Source: Candidatus Saccharimonadota bacterium (GTDB taxonomy: Bacteria; Patescibacteriota; Saccharimonadia; Saccharimonadales; Saccharimonadaceae). Taken from it: a stretch of 64,000 nt of DNA. The notes below the pieces were generated by a model. That model did no database searches, was not told where the DNA came from, and was given only the letters and a program-made list of their open reading frames with translations. The position numbers and the translations under genes were made by a program. The stretch is taken from NCBI GenBank assembly GCA_017506895.1, contig JAFWBV010000001.1, positions 1-64,000 on the forward strand. Direction: 5' to 3'. Of the stretch, positions 43,168 through 52,620 are shown in pieces (the stretch's first letter is position 1; each line of letters starts with the position of its first letter).

Positions 43168-44382
43168 ATGATGAAAATACTTATGTTAGGATGGGAGCTC
43201 CCACCACATAATAGTGGAGGACTTGGAGTTGCTTGTTATAATCTAGCAAAAGCACTGTCTGGACAGGGTATTAATATCGATTTTGTAATACCATTTAAAT
43301 TTGAATTCGAGCGATTTAATAATGTAAATGTATTAGCTGCTACGAATATAAATATAAATGAAACATTGAAAAGCGGCGCATATGAATCACTAAACATAGA
43401 CGATAAAGTCTTTTATTCCGGAAACAATCATTTATCAATTCGAGATGTACAAAAAGAATATGCAGAATATGTTGACAAGTATTTAGCCAATAATCATCCA
43501 GACGTCGTACATGCACACGACTGGTTAACATATGAAGCGGGCATGATGGCCAAACAAAAATATCATATTCCACTTATTGCGCACGTACATGCCACAGAAT
43601 TTGATAGAGCTGGCATGCAAAATGGAAATCCATTAATCCATGAAATAGAGTACGAAGGCTTAATGATGGCGGATCGAATAATAGCGGTCTCGGAAACTAC
43701 AAAACGAATAATTCATGAAAAATACAAAATACCTTTATCAAAAATTGAAGTAGTCTATAATTCGCTCGACGAAAGCTATAACGAAAAATATGAGTTTTCT
43801 GATCAAACCTATCACTATATTGAACAACTAAAAGAACGTGGTTATACAATCATTGCCACAGTAGGACGTCTTACAATTCAAAAGGGATTATCTCACTTAC
43901 TTAGGGCGGTAAAAAATGTGATAGATAGAAATCCAAAAACAGTTTTACTGCTTGCGGGTGATGGCGAAGAAAGAAATCGGTTAATTCAGCTCTCGGCTGA
44001 TTTGGGAATATCAAAAAATATTATTTTTACGGGATTCATACGCGGTAAAAAACTACGGGATATTTACTCCATCTCAGATATTTTTATTATGAGTTCGGTA
44101 TCAGAGCCATTTGGGCTAACAGCATTAGAAGCCGCCCACCATGGTAATGCATTAATCCTAAGTCGGCAATCGGGTGTGTCAGAGATAATTTGGTCAGCAC
44201 TAAAATATAATTATTGGGACGAACAAAAATTAGCAGATGGCATAATCGCGCTTATAGATTACCCAGTTTTGCAAACTACTCTTAAATATAATGCCAAAGA
44301 AGAATATAGACGTATTACGTGGAACAAAATAGCGCAAAAATGCATAAACATCTATAATGGGCTAAGTCAAGGACAAAGATAA
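43168..44382 (+). CDS. GT4-family glycosyltransferase, glycogen-synthase-like
   Basis: 404 residues with a GT-B fold. The N-terminus MLGWELPPHNSGGLGVACYN contains the glycine-rich acceptor loop seen in starch/glycogen synthases; DVVHAHDWLTYEAGM, TVGRLTIQKGLSHLL and SSVSEPFGLTALEAAHHGN (with the E-x7-E pattern) define a retaining GT4. It abuts the GH57 gene, an arrangement seen in alpha-glucan clusters, so it probably extends alpha-1,4-glucan. TGCTAAAAT (43157-43162) lies 5 nt before the start. Confidence 0.87.
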   Translation: MMKILMLGWELPPHNSGGLGVACYNLAKALSGQGINIDFVIPFKFEFERFNNVNVLAATNININETLKSGAYESLNIDDKVFYSGNNHLSIRDVQKEYAEYVDKYLANNHPDVVHAHDWLTYEAGMMAKQKYHIPLIAHVHATEFDRAGMQNGNPLIHEIEYEGLMMADRIIAVSETTKRIIHEKYKIPLSKIEVVYNSLDESYNEKYEFSDQTYHYIEQLKERGYTIIATVGRLTIQKGLSHLLRAVKNVIDRNPKTVLLLAGDGEERNRLIQLSADLGISKNIIFTGFIRGKKLRDIYSISDIFIMSSVSEPFGLTALEAAHHGNALILSRQSGVSEIIWSALKYNYWDEQKLADGIIALIDYPVLQTTLKYNAKEEYRRITWNKIAQKCINIYNGLSQGQR

Positions 44383-45594
44383 ATGAGAGCAATTTGTTTA
44401 TATCTACATATCCACCAACCGACTAGATATCGACAATATTCGGCTTTTGATATTTCAAATAATTCGAACTATTATGTAGACGAATATGGAGGACGCCAGA
44501 GCAACGAACGAATATTTAAGAAAGTTGCAGAAAAAAGTTACTTTCCAATGCTGAGATTGTTGGAGAAAAATATGAAACAGTTCCCCGAATTCAAAGTGTC
44601 GTTATCTATCACCGGAACCTGGATAGAACAAGCCGAAAAATGGGCGCCAGAACTTATCGAACAAATAAAAAGAATGGTAAAGACTGGCCATGTCGAAATC
44701 CTAGGAGAAACTTACTATCATTCCCTATCCTTCTTCTATAACCTAGAAGAGTTCGAAGAGCAAGTTGAAATGCATCGTCGTATTATAAAAGACACTTTTG
44801 GGGTTATGCCAAAGGTTTTCCGTAATACGGAATTAGCATACAATGATGACCTAGCAAAATGGGCAGACAATAAAGGATATTCTGGCATATTAGCTGAGGG
44901 CTGGGGTAAAATCTTGGGGTGGCGAAGCCCAAACTATATATATAAGCCAGAAGGATGCAGCCAAATTAAACTATTGCTTAAAAATTATAGATTATCAGAT
45001 GATATTGCTTTTCGTTTTTCAAATCATGGATGGTCTGAATGGCCACTAACCACAGAAAAATATATCAAATGGATCAATATGGAATGCCTGCGAGGAAACT
45101 TGATCAATTTGTTTATGGATTTTGAAACGTTCGGTGAACATCAATGGAAAGATACGGGTATTTTTAGTTTTATGGATAAATTTATCCATGATTGGTTGAG
45201 CGAATATGACAACAAGTTTTTAACAGTCAGCGAAGCATGTAAAATATCAGAACCAGTTGGAGAAATATCGGTCCCAGATATATTAACTTGGGCAGATACC
45301 GAAAGAGATTTGTCGGCATGGGACTCTAATTCAATGCAGAAAAGTGCGATGAGTGACTTATACAGAATAAGAAACAATATTTTAGACACACAGGATAAAG
45401 AATTAATACGTGACTGGCGCTACCTAACAACGTCAGACCACGCCTATTCAATGTGCACAAAGTATTGGAACGATGGTGATGTTCATGCCTATTTCTCGGC
45501 ATACGCCAGTCCATATGAATCATTTATTTATTTTGAGAACATCTTAAAAGATTTAGATTACAGATTACACCACAAAAATAAATCCCCTTACTAA
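44383..45594 (+). CDS. Glycoside hydrolase family 57 (alpha-amylase-like)
   Basis: 403 residues. GH57 motifs appear in order: LYLHIHQPTR, GHVEILGETYYHSL, the catalytic Glu in VFRNTELAYNDD, the acid Asp in FMDFETFGEHQW and the late LTTSDHAYSMCTK. Members are amylases, 4-alpha-glucanotransferases or branching enzymes; which applies here is unclear. It starts directly after the GT4 stop. No signal peptide is present, so it works on cytosolic glucan. Confidence 0.9.
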   Translation: MRAICLYLHIHQPTRYRQYSAFDISNNSNYYVDEYGGRQSNERIFKKVAEKSYFPMLRLLEKNMKQFPEFKVSLSITGTWIEQAEKWAPELIEQIKRMVKTGHVEILGETYYHSLSFFYNLEEFEEQVEMHRRIIKDTFGVMPKVFRNTELAYNDDLAKWADNKGYSGILAEGWGKILGWRSPNYIYKPEGCSQIKLLLKNYRLSDDIAFRFSNHGWSEWPLTTEKYIKWINMECLRGNLINLFMDFETFGEHQWKDTGIFSFMDKFIHDWLSEYDNKFLTVSEACKISEPVGEISVPDILTWADTERDLSAWDSNSMQKSAMSDLYRIRNNILDTQDKELIRDWRYLTTSDHAYSMCTKYWNDGDVHAYFSAYASPYESFIYFENILKDLDYRLHHKNKSPY

Positions 45595-45606
45595 ACTTGG
45601 GATTTA
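45577..45606. terminator. Terminator between GH57 and rpmG
   Basis: AAATCCCC pairs with TTGGGATTT around a short loop. On the minus strand it is followed by ATTTTTG and serves rpmG; on the plus strand the T run is weak. Confidence 0.6.
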
Positions 45607-45617
45607 TAAAACAATAT

Positions 45618-45827
45618 TTAGCGCTTCTTTTCTTTTACTTCGTTGCGACCTAAGTTTTTCTTTGTCTCTACAAATAAAACATGCTTGCGAAGCACAGGGT
45701 CATATTTGCGCAACGAAAGCTTATCAGGAGTATTCATGGTATTCTTTTTGGTGTAATAAGCACGAACTCCAGATTCTTCCGAAACGAGCCCAAGTAGTTT
45801 TCTCTTAGTATTATTCTTCTTTGCCAT
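45618..45827 (-). CDS. rpmG: 50S ribosomal protein L33 (cysteine-free form)
   Basis: 69 residues. The core [20 protein letters not shown] followed by [17 protein letters not shown] is a typical L33, preceded by a basic N-terminus and followed by a charged tail. None of the four zinc-binding cysteines of C+ L33 is present. ATG 45827 is preferred to earlier in-frame codons because a TGATATAAT box lies just upstream of it. Confidence 0.92.
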   Translation of the reverse strand: MAKKNNTKRKLLGLVSEESGVRAYYTKKNTMNTPDKLSLRKYDPVLRKHVLFVETKKNLGRNEVKEKKR

Positions 45828-45855
45828 AATTATATTAATTATATCACAGAGAAAG

Positions 45856-45881
45856 AAAAAAGGCAAGGATAAATCCTTGCC
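45856..45881 (-). terminator. Terminator after the small zinc-finger gene
   Basis: Perfect GGCAAGGA/TCCTTGCC stem (45862-45869 with 45874-45881) followed on the minus strand by T6. Confidence 0.9.
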
Positions 45882-45902
45882 ATAGGAGAACAGATATGAG
45901 AG

Positions 45903-46034
45903 TTATTTGCCACAGGATAAATAGTGGAGTTGCATCTGGACTTCCGTCAAGAAAGGTCTTCCACAACGCGGGCAACTGTAAGTAATACAGTGAATTCGTC
46001 TATATTTAAACGATTTTGCTCTCATCATTTTCAT
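45903..46034 (-). CDS. 43-residue zinc-finger protein
   Basis: A short open frame behind an excellent ribosome site (AAGGAGGTGGGAGC then ATG). The product is basic at the start (MKMMRAKSFKYRRIH) and then has CITYSCPRCGRPF and LHYLSCGK, so the CPRC pair plus later His/Cys residues could bind one zinc ion. A perfect terminator follows. It lies 57 bp downstream of the UvrD-like gene on the same strand and may be cotranscribed. The family is unknown to me; DNA or RNA binding is a guess. Confidence 0.72.
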   Translation of the reverse strand: MKMMRAKSFKYRRIHCITYSCPRCGRPFLTEVQMQLHYLSCGK

Positions 46035-46090
46035 GCTCCCACCTCCTTCCTAAAGGACATTGATCGAATCAACGTAATAATTATACCAGA

Positions 46091-49000
46091 CTAGGAATTT
46101 TTTGCAAGCAAAAGCGTAATGAATTGTTTAATATCTTTAATAGTGGCATTTTTATCAGAAGGTATAAAAACATCTTTATCATCAATAAATTCAAGAGAAC
46201 TTATGAGTTTATAGACTGAACTCATCAGATCTAAGAGATTATTTTCATCTTCTTGATCGAAATAATATGGTTTATCGTATACGAGACCGTCTTTTTTATC
46301 AGGGACAACAAATAGGATATGAGCAGTTGTGATTTTGTATTTTCGATAAGTATGAGAATTATTTAATAAAACTTTATAGAATAACAACTGCAACATATAC
46401 TTATAAAGAGTAGTATGCGATTGCCACTTCTCTTTATGGTAACCGGCAGTTTTATAATCATATATTTCAAGAGTTTTATTTTTCTCATCAACAATAATAT
46501 GGTCAATTTTTCCAGTTAAAGGAATACCATTTACAACTATCTTTTCCGGCCCAAGATTTACTTCTGCTTTTCCCTGCCTTAATATGTCCCCAAACGCTTT
46601 TAAAGAAACAGCCAAATCAGTTGGACCTCTTTCTTTCAAGTGTTGTTTAATGTCGGATTGAATACCACGTTCTTCTAGTTCAGACAAGAAGAAATCAATC
46701 GCCTCTTGGTCAGATATTTTTTCATTGGTCACCTTTTCAAAAGTTTTATGAATCAAATTTCCAAAAGCAAGAGATTCATCCTCTGGACCGCTCGGGACAT
46801 GCAGTATTTCTCGTTTAAAGAACTCTTGTGGACCAGCATATACAATATCAATAAAGGTGGTTAATGATGTTGCAGACATACGATAATGCGAAATTTGTTC
46901 ATTATAAATAGATCTAAGATCAGGAGAGTATTCTATAAAAGGAGATAGCCAATTTTTGAGATTCTTTTCAAAAACATCTAAAGATTTTTCTTCATAGTGA
47001 CAGATAACTTCCTTAGAAGGGAGATAAGGAGAGATGATGGTATCGTTCTCAAGATATTCATTTAGGTATTCAAGTCTTTCTGCACTTTTTCCGTTAAAAT
47101 CTGCTAAAGAGTTAGTAATATATATACTCTTTTTCGCACGAGTTAATGCTACATACAAAATACGAAGCTTTTCGCCGTCAGTAGTACCAGTGTGGCGAAT
47201 CTGCATAAGGTTTTTAGGTAAAGATAAAGTATTATTGTTGCCTTTACCTTTTCCCCAGGCAGAATGGTCAGCAGAAATGATAAATACATACTGAAATTCG
47301 AGCCCTTTGGCTTTGTGGGCGGTTAAAACTTGCACGGCTGAAGCTGATTCCTTATATGGAGATGTAGTGTTTAGTGGCATATCAGCAGATTCATAATCGT
47401 CAACCATCTCAATTAAATCATCTAAAACAATTTTTTTGTCGCCAAAATGTCTATAAAGCTTTCCGCGCAAGCTAGCTATATTCTCATAAAGCGAATAAGC
47501 TTTATAATCACTGCTACTTGTATAATATTTTAAAAATGGTGAGCAGTAACCATTAAGTTCAGAAACACCAATTAAATAATCGATAATAATCTCAAGCGGC
47601 TCAGTAAACGAACGTGCAACCAAATTTGAAAAGAATTGGGCAACTTCATGAATACGTTCATCATCATAAGAGCTCAAACAATCAAATATAGATTTCTTTT
47701 CTGCTCTAGCCGATTCAATGACTTTAAGGATACTAATCATAGGTAAATCAAAGAAAGGATAACCAAGCACCTCAAGCAATAAGGAACTGTCCACTTTATC
47801 GGTCTTTAATTGAAAAACCAATCTGCACATAGACAATATTTCATGTATATACTGATCTTCAAATAAATTATCTTGTCTCTCAAAAGCAATATTTATCTCA
47901 GGATGGGATTTAAGATAAGGCAAAAGTGGCATGAAATATTTCTTCATGTACGATATTACAGCGATTTCATTTTGCGGTACACCTTTGTTTATCAATTCAG
48001 CGATTTTATCAGCTACAAAACTATATTCCATGTCAGAAGACTTGAACTCGTGTCGAAAAATCTGAGATGTTTTAGGATTTTCTTGATGAGAGAACAACTC
48101 TTTGTCGGCAAATCGATCAGAAGCTTGGTTAATAATATTACGAGAAAAATCAAGGATCTCTTGAGTACTACGATAGTTTTCGACTAGAGGAATAACTTCT
48201 GCAGAATAATGATTTTGAAAATCTAATAAATTGGTTGACAAAGCACCCTGAAATTCATAAATAGCCTGGTCATCATCACCAACCGCCATGATGTTTGGTT
48301 TTTCATAATCAGTTAGCTGCTTAATTATCGAAAACTGCGACGGGTTGGTGTCCTGAAATTCATCCAACATAATAAACTGGTACCGTTCAGATAAGGTAAG
48401 CTTAAATCCATTGTCACTAGCTAGAACTTTAACCGCTTCCTGAATCATGTCATCAAAATCATATAGATTATTATCCAGTAGATAGTCATTATATTTTGCC
48501 ATCACGTTTGCAATACTAAGAAGTTTTTTGTTGGCAATTCTGTCTTTTAGACGATAATTGTTATTACCATCTTTTTCAAAATGATCATTTCGCCATTTTG
48601 TTAATGGAGCAATCTTCTCCAAAGCTTCTGCATCGACAATTGCCTCCTTTAATGAACGAGCTAATTCGCCTATAGAACGTTCTACGGAAGGCAGAATAGG
48701 CTCTACATTAACATATGATGATAATATTTCAAAAATCGGATGGTAAGCATTATCAAAAGATTCGCGAAATTTTTTTGGTACAACATTTTTTAGAAGCGGA
48801 GAAATAGCTTGAGAAAGAATTTTCGAATCTTCTATATTAGTCTCGGCGATTAGTTTTAAATTAGAAGCAGAAAGACCCGCAGATTTCGCAGAAGAAATAA
48901 CATCTATGATTCCCTTTATATTATCACCGCGCAAAATATCGGTACCAGGAAGTTGCTCCTGAATATTTTTAATAATTTTATATTGAGAGACTTCGTCTAT

Positions 49001-49324
49001 GGCAGAATCTAAATTGCGATCATAATTATCGCTATAATTTTTATACTGAGAAAGAATGTCGGTGCCAAAGGCATGATATGTACCGATATTGACTTTCATA
49101 GCATCTATTCCGATGATCGTTTTTAGACGTTCCCGCATATTAGACGCACCCGATTCTGTAAAAGTCAAACATAAAATATTTTCCGGATTTGTATCAGTAT
49201 TTTTAAGGATGTATGCAACTTTTTCCGAAAGCAATTGAGTTTTACCAGTACCAGGACCTGCAAGGACCAAAAGCGGGCCATCTAGGTATTCAACTGCTTT
49301 TTTTTGATTCTTATTTAGACCCAT
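46091..49324 (-). CDS. UvrD/PcrA-type helicase with C-terminal PD-(D/E)XK domain
   Basis: 1077 residues. SF1A motifs: LVLAGPGTGKTQLL, LTFTESGASNMRERL, FIMLDEFQDTNPSQF, AVGDDDQAIYEFQGA, LVENYRSTQEIL, LTAHKAKGLEFQYV and LYVALTRAKKSIYI. The last 250 residues contain a RecB-like nuclease pattern (GNLIHKTFEK, GKIDHIIVDEKNKTLEIYDYKT), as in AddB/AdnA-type repair helicase-nucleases. ATG 49324 with AAAGGTTGC overlaps the gpsA end by 14 bp. It probably processes DNA ends in recombination repair together with RecR. Confidence 0.9.
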   Translation of the reverse strand: MGLNKNQKKAVEYLDGPLLVLAGPGTGKTQLLSEKVAYILKNTDTNPENILCLTFTESGASNMRERLKTIIGIDAMKVNIGTYHAFGTDILSQYKNYSDNYDRNLDSAIDEVSQYKIIKNIQEQLPGTDILRGDNIKGIIDVISSAKSAGLSASNLKLIAETNIEDSKILSQAISPLLKNVVPKKFRESFDNAYHPIFEILSSYVNVEPILPSVERSIGELARSLKEAIVDAEALEKIAPLTKWRNDHFEKDGNNNYRLKDRIANKKLLSIANVMAKYNDYLLDNNLYDFDDMIQEAVKVLASDNGFKLTLSERYQFIMLDEFQDTNPSQFSIIKQLTDYEKPNIMAVGDDDQAIYEFQGALSTNLLDFQNHYSAEVIPLVENYRSTQEILDFSRNIINQASDRFADKELFSHQENPKTSQIFRHEFKSSDMEYSFVADKIAELINKGVPQNEIAVISYMKKYFMPLLPYLKSHPEINIAFERQDNLFEDQYIHEILSMCRLVFQLKTDKVDSSLLLEVLGYPFFDLPMISILKVIESARAEKKSIFDCLSSYDDERIHEVAQFFSNLVARSFTEPLEIIIDYLIGVSELNGYCSPFLKYYTSSSDYKAYSLYENIASLRGKLYRHFGDKKIVLDDLIEMVDDYESADMPLNTTSPYKESASAVQVLTAHKAKGLEFQYVFIISADHSAWGKGKGNNNTLSLPKNLMQIRHTGTTDGEKLRILYVALTRAKKSIYITNSLADFNGKSAERLEYLNEYLENDTIISPYLPSKEVICHYEEKSLDVFEKNLKNWLSPFIEYSPDLRSIYNEQISHYRMSATSLTTFIDIVYAGPQEFFKREILHVPSGPEDESLAFGNLIHKTFEKVTNEKISDQEAIDFFLSELEERGIQSDIKQHLKERGPTDLAVSLKAFGDILRQGKAEVNLGPEKIVVNGIPLTGKIDHIIVDEKNKTLEIYDYKTAGYHKEKWQSHTTLYKYMLQLLFYKVLLNNSHTYRKYKITTAHILFVVPDKKDGLVYDKPYYFDQEDENNLLDLMSSVYKLISSLEFIDDKDVFIPSDKNATIKDIKQFITLLLAKNS

Positions 49325-50117
49325 TTGCAACCTTTCGAAAATAATCATGAGAAAATGTTTTTAAAATAGAACTCAGAATAGATAGATTATTAGGTATTAA
49401 AATTTCATTATTTAAAAGCTTTTTTATAGCTGACAGCCCTTCAACAGTTTTTTCGGGCAAATAATCATTGTTTTGTCGAAATTTATCACCAAATTCATAA
49501 TTACGAGAAGGATAACCACAGGTAAGTTTTAAATCTCCAATTCCACAAACTAAATCAACAGTGTCTGGATTAGCATTATTAGCTTGCAAGATTGTCTTCA
49601 TTTCAAGTGAAACATCATTGATATAGTTGAGCCATTTTTTACTATCTCTTTTAAGCCCTAATACGCCCGACCAAATAGCATAAACATTTTTTAGAGAGCC
49701 GCACATCAGAACGCCGTTTTCATCATTGGTATAGTCAAAGTGGATATAATCAGCCTGAAATAGCTTTTTTAATCTATCATCTGTAACGGTCAAATAAGTA
49801 TCTTTATATGCCTTAATGTCATCTGCGAACCCAGGGCCAGAAAGCACCATGTAATCATCAAATTTTTGAAAAGTTTTTGAAGACAAAATACCTTTAGTCG
49901 CAACAATTAAAGGAATTGTATTTGGTAAATGTGGCAAAACATAAGGAACAGCTTTAGACGGGATGGCTAGCAAAATATACTTACATCCCTGTACTACATC
50001 GGACAATCTTTCGCCTGTCGTCTTAGAATCGTAATAATCAATATCATACCCATTGAAGGCAAGTATACCTCCAAGCGCAGTGCCAAAAGCACCCGCGCCA
50101 ATCACAGCAATTTTCAT
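49311..50117 (-). CDS. gpsA: Glycerol-3-phosphate dehydrogenase (short form)
   Basis: 268 residues, shorter than the usual 320-340. The Rossmann motif VIGAGAFGTALGG, LAIPSKAV, LSGPGFADD and the catalytic lysine in MCGSLKNVYAIWSG fit NAD(P)-dependent G3P dehydrogenase; C-terminal GIGDLKLTC and SRNYEFG agree. It would supply glycerol-3-phosphate for PgsA and acyl lipids. TGATATAAT (50124-50129) lies 6 nt before the ATG; iscU starts 34 bp away on the other strand. Confidence 0.88.
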   Translation of the reverse strand: MKIAVIGAGAFGTALGGILAFNGYDIDYYDSKTTGERLSDVVQGCKYILLAIPSKAVPYVLPHLPNTIPLIVATKGILSSKTFQKFDDYMVLSGPGFADDIKAYKDTYLTVTDDRLKKLFQADYIHFDYTNDENGVLMCGSLKNVYAIWSGVLGLKRDSKKWLNYINDVSLEMKTILQANNANPDTVDLVCGIGDLKLTCGYPSRNYEFGDKFRQNNDYLPEKTVEGLSAIKKLLNNEILIPNNLSILSSILKTFSHDYFRKVANGSK

Positions 50118-50151
50118 GTATCTATTATATCACCATGGTATAATATAATAT

Positions 50152-50556
50152 ATGCAAAAAGAAGGTGAAGATTGGGTATACTCTGAAATTGTTAAAGATC
50201 ATTTTTTAAATCCAAGAAATTTCTTGATGGGAGATGAGAAAAATTTTAAATATGACGCATGCGGAATTGTTGGAAATCCAATCTGCGGCGATCAGATGAA
50301 GATGTATATACGAATCAAAGATAATAAGATTATTGATATAAGATGGAAAACCTACGGTTGCGCATCAGCAATCGCATCAACATCAGCCTTATCAGAAATC
50401 GCAAAAGGTAAAACTCTAGATGAAGCACTCAAAATCACAGCAAAAGATGTTGATGACTATTTAGGAAAACTCCCAAAACATAAGTTCCACTGTTCAGTAT
50501 TAGGACACGACGCCCTAAAAGAAGCCATCAATGAATATAAAGCTAAGCATCAATAG
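50152..50556 (+). CDS. iscU: Fe-S cluster scaffold IscU/NifU N-terminal type
   Basis: 134 residues with three ligand cysteines in GNPICGDQM, TYGCASAIAST and HKFHCSVLG. The SufU-specific insert is short or missing, so it is closer to IscU/NifU. It assembles clusters with sulfur from the cysteine desulfurase encoded convergently (14-bp overlap). TGGTATAAT (50139-50144) lies 7 nt before the ATG. Confidence 0.92.
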   Translation: MQKEGEDWVYSEIVKDHFLNPRNFLMGDEKNFKYDACGIVGNPICGDQMKMYIRIKDNKIIDIRWKTYGCASAIASTSALSEIAKGKTLDEALKITAKDVDDYLGKLPKHKFHCSVLGHDALKEAINEYKAKHQ

Positions 50557-51673
50557 TACTAATGCCCTGTAACCTTTTGATAATACCAGGCAAAACGTCC
50601 ATCACGGCGTCGACATCCTTAATAGTATTATTTAAGCCAAAAGAAAATCGAATTGAAGAATGTGCAACTTCAGCATCGCCTGTTTTAGCCATAAGTACAT
50701 GAGATGGAGTAATACTACCAGAAGCACAAGCAGAACCAGTTGAAACTATAATACCAAATGAGTCTAAGTACAATTGAATTGATTCACCCTCGGCGGCCTT
50801 GAAAGAAACATTAAGAATATTGGGTAATGATTTATTTACAGCAATATCGGTATTTAGAGAACTACCAGGGATTTCAGAAAGAATACGTTTTGCTAATTTA
50901 TCGCGAAGTATACGGATATCTGAATCATATTTTTCAAAAGAATGGTGTTTAATATTTGCCTGTAGAGCAGCAGCAAAACCAATTATACCAACTGTATTAT
51001 AAGTTCCAGCTCTAAAGCCTTTTTCTTGGTGACCACCAACTAATAATGGCTTAAATGGTACACCTTCTCGAACATAAATGGCTCCAACGCCGGTCGGTCC
51101 ACCAATCTTATGCGAGCTAAAAGTAGCATAATCAATCCCGAGCTTATCGACGTTAATCGGGACCTTTCCCAAGGCTTGAGTTAAATCAGAATGAACATAT
51201 GCTGCCTTAGACTGATTCGTAAAAGGTCGAGAAAAATCTAATAAATCCGGATCGCTCGGAAAAGTTTCTTTTTGTGATTTTCTAACAATATCATTAATAT
51301 CTAGTAATTCACCGGTTTCATTATTAGCAAACATATAAGAATAAAGTATTGGATATTTATCACCACGGGCAAGTTTAGCAGATTCTAGAATAGAAGGATG
51401 CTCGATATCAGAAGTTTTAATGATATGTCCATCAAAAATATTAATTACAGTATTATTGCCTTCTGTAGAACCGGAATTAAAATATATTTCTGAAGGCTTT
51501 GCACCAATAAATTTAGCAATTTCATCGCGGCATCTTTCAATTTCGTTTAAGGCATTGTGACCTGAAGTATGCAGGGCGGAGGCATTACCATACAGTTGTC
51601 TTTGCGCACGAGACATAGCTTCAACAACATCGGGTAGAATTGGGGCAGTAGCAGCATAGTCTAAATAAATCAT
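50543..51673 (-). CDS. iscS: Cysteine desulfurase IscS/NifS
   Basis: 376 residues, fold-type I PLP enzyme. The N-terminus YLDYAATAPI, the PLP lysine in TFSSHKIGGPTGVGA and the persulfide cysteine in VSTGSACASGSITPSH define the IscS/NifS group. It would serve IscU and tRNA thiolation. TATAAT (51681-51686) lies 7 nt before the ATG. Confidence 0.94.
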   Translation of the reverse strand: MIYLDYAATAPILPDVVEAMSRAQRQLYGNASALHTSGHNALNEIERCRDEIAKFIGAKPSEIYFNSGSTEGNNTVINIFDGHIIKTSDIEHPSILESAKLARGDKYPILYSYMFANNETGELLDINDIVRKSQKETFPSDPDLLDFSRPFTNQSKAAYVHSDLTQALGKVPINVDKLGIDYATFSSHKIGGPTGVGAIYVREGVPFKPLLVGGHQEKGFRAGTYNTVGIIGFAAALQANIKHHSFEKYDSDIRILRDKLAKRILSEIPGSSLNTDIAVNKSLPNILNVSFKAAEGESIQLYLDSFGIIVSTGSACASGSITPSHVLMAKTGDAEVAHSSIRFSFGLNNTIKDVDAVMDVLPGIIKRLQGISTIDA

Positions 51674-51738
51674 ATCGTATATTATACGACAAAAGTAACT
51701 ACTTGCCTATTGATAAAAAAATTGTTAAGATATAAAGT

Positions 51739-52590
51739 ATGGAAAACACTTTTACTATAATGCCAATGAGCCATCAAGTTAACTTGGCACCAGGCAATAC
51801 ATACACCGGCAGCATCACGATCGTTAACCCGGTCGATGCCACAGAAGATTTTCATTACAAAATGGATATCTCGCCATATGGAGTTATTGGAGAAGATTAT
51901 GCTGCAGACTTAAAAACCGTAACTGGCAGGAATGAGATCGTAAATTGGATAAAAATCGAAGAGCCTACAGGCGTAGTGAAACCAAATGAATCCAAAAAAG
52001 TAAACTTTACTATCACGGCACCGGAAAATGCTCCTGCAGGCGGTCAATATGCTGCAATCACTGTCTCTAGCGACAATAGTACAGTTCAAGGAAACGGCGT
52101 AGCCGTAAATAATATTTTTGAAATGGCGAGCCTGATTTATGCAAATATTTCTGGAGACATAAAGAGAGAAACCAAAATAATAGAAAACAACATTCCGGGT
52201 TTTGTAGCAGTACCGCCAGTAGAAGTTTCAGCCATATTAGAAAACAACGGCAATATACATGAAACAGCAACCGTAGTCTTGAATGTAACAAACTTTTTTA
52301 CAGGAGAAGTTATTTATCCTACAGAAGAAGATAACAATGAGTTCAGTGAAATGGTAATGCCAGAGACAACCTATCACTCAACACGTAACATTTCAAATCT
52401 TCCATCCCTTGGCGTCGTTAAAGTAAAGCAGACCATTTATTTCCGTGGAGAACAATCAGCCGAAGAAAAAAATGTAATAATATGTCCAATATGGTTCATA
52501 TTGCTAGTAGCTGCCTGTATAGCTGGCATCATAGCACTTATTATCGCCAAAGTCAGGAAGCACAAGAAAAAGAAAAATCTATCGTTCTAA
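51739..52590 (+). CDS. DUF916-like surface protein with C-terminal TM anchor
   Basis: 283 residues. An Ig-like N-terminal domain (FTIMPMSHQVNLAPGNTYTG, SITIVNPVDA, VVKPNESKKVNFTITAPENA) resembles the DUF916/WxL-interacting family and is followed by a second beta domain, a TM helix (WFILLVAACIAGIIALIIA, about 252-270) and a basic tail KVRKHKKKK. Unusually, no N-terminal signal peptide is seen and an in-frame stop lies just upstream of the ATG. TGTTAAGAT lies 7 nt before the start. Confidence 0.75.
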   Translation: MENTFTIMPMSHQVNLAPGNTYTGSITIVNPVDATEDFHYKMDISPYGVIGEDYAADLKTVTGRNEIVNWIKIEEPTGVVKPNESKKVNFTITAPENAPAGGQYAAITVSSDNSTVQGNGVAVNNIFEMASLIYANISGDIKRETKIIENNIPGFVAVPPVEVSAILENNGNIHETATVVLNVTNFFTGEVIYPTEEDNNEFSEMVMPETTYHSTRNISNLPSLGVVKVKQTIYFRGEQSAEEKNVIICPIWFILLVAACIAGIIALIIAKVRKHKKKKNLSF

Positions 52591-52620
52591 AAATACCCCC
52601 ACTAAGTGGGGGATATTTTT
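52590..52620. terminator. Bidirectional terminator
   Basis: CCCCCAC (52596-52602) pairs with GTGGGGG (52606-52612) around TAA, with A/T runs on both sides; it separates the convergent DUF916-like gene and nrdG. Confidence 0.88.
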
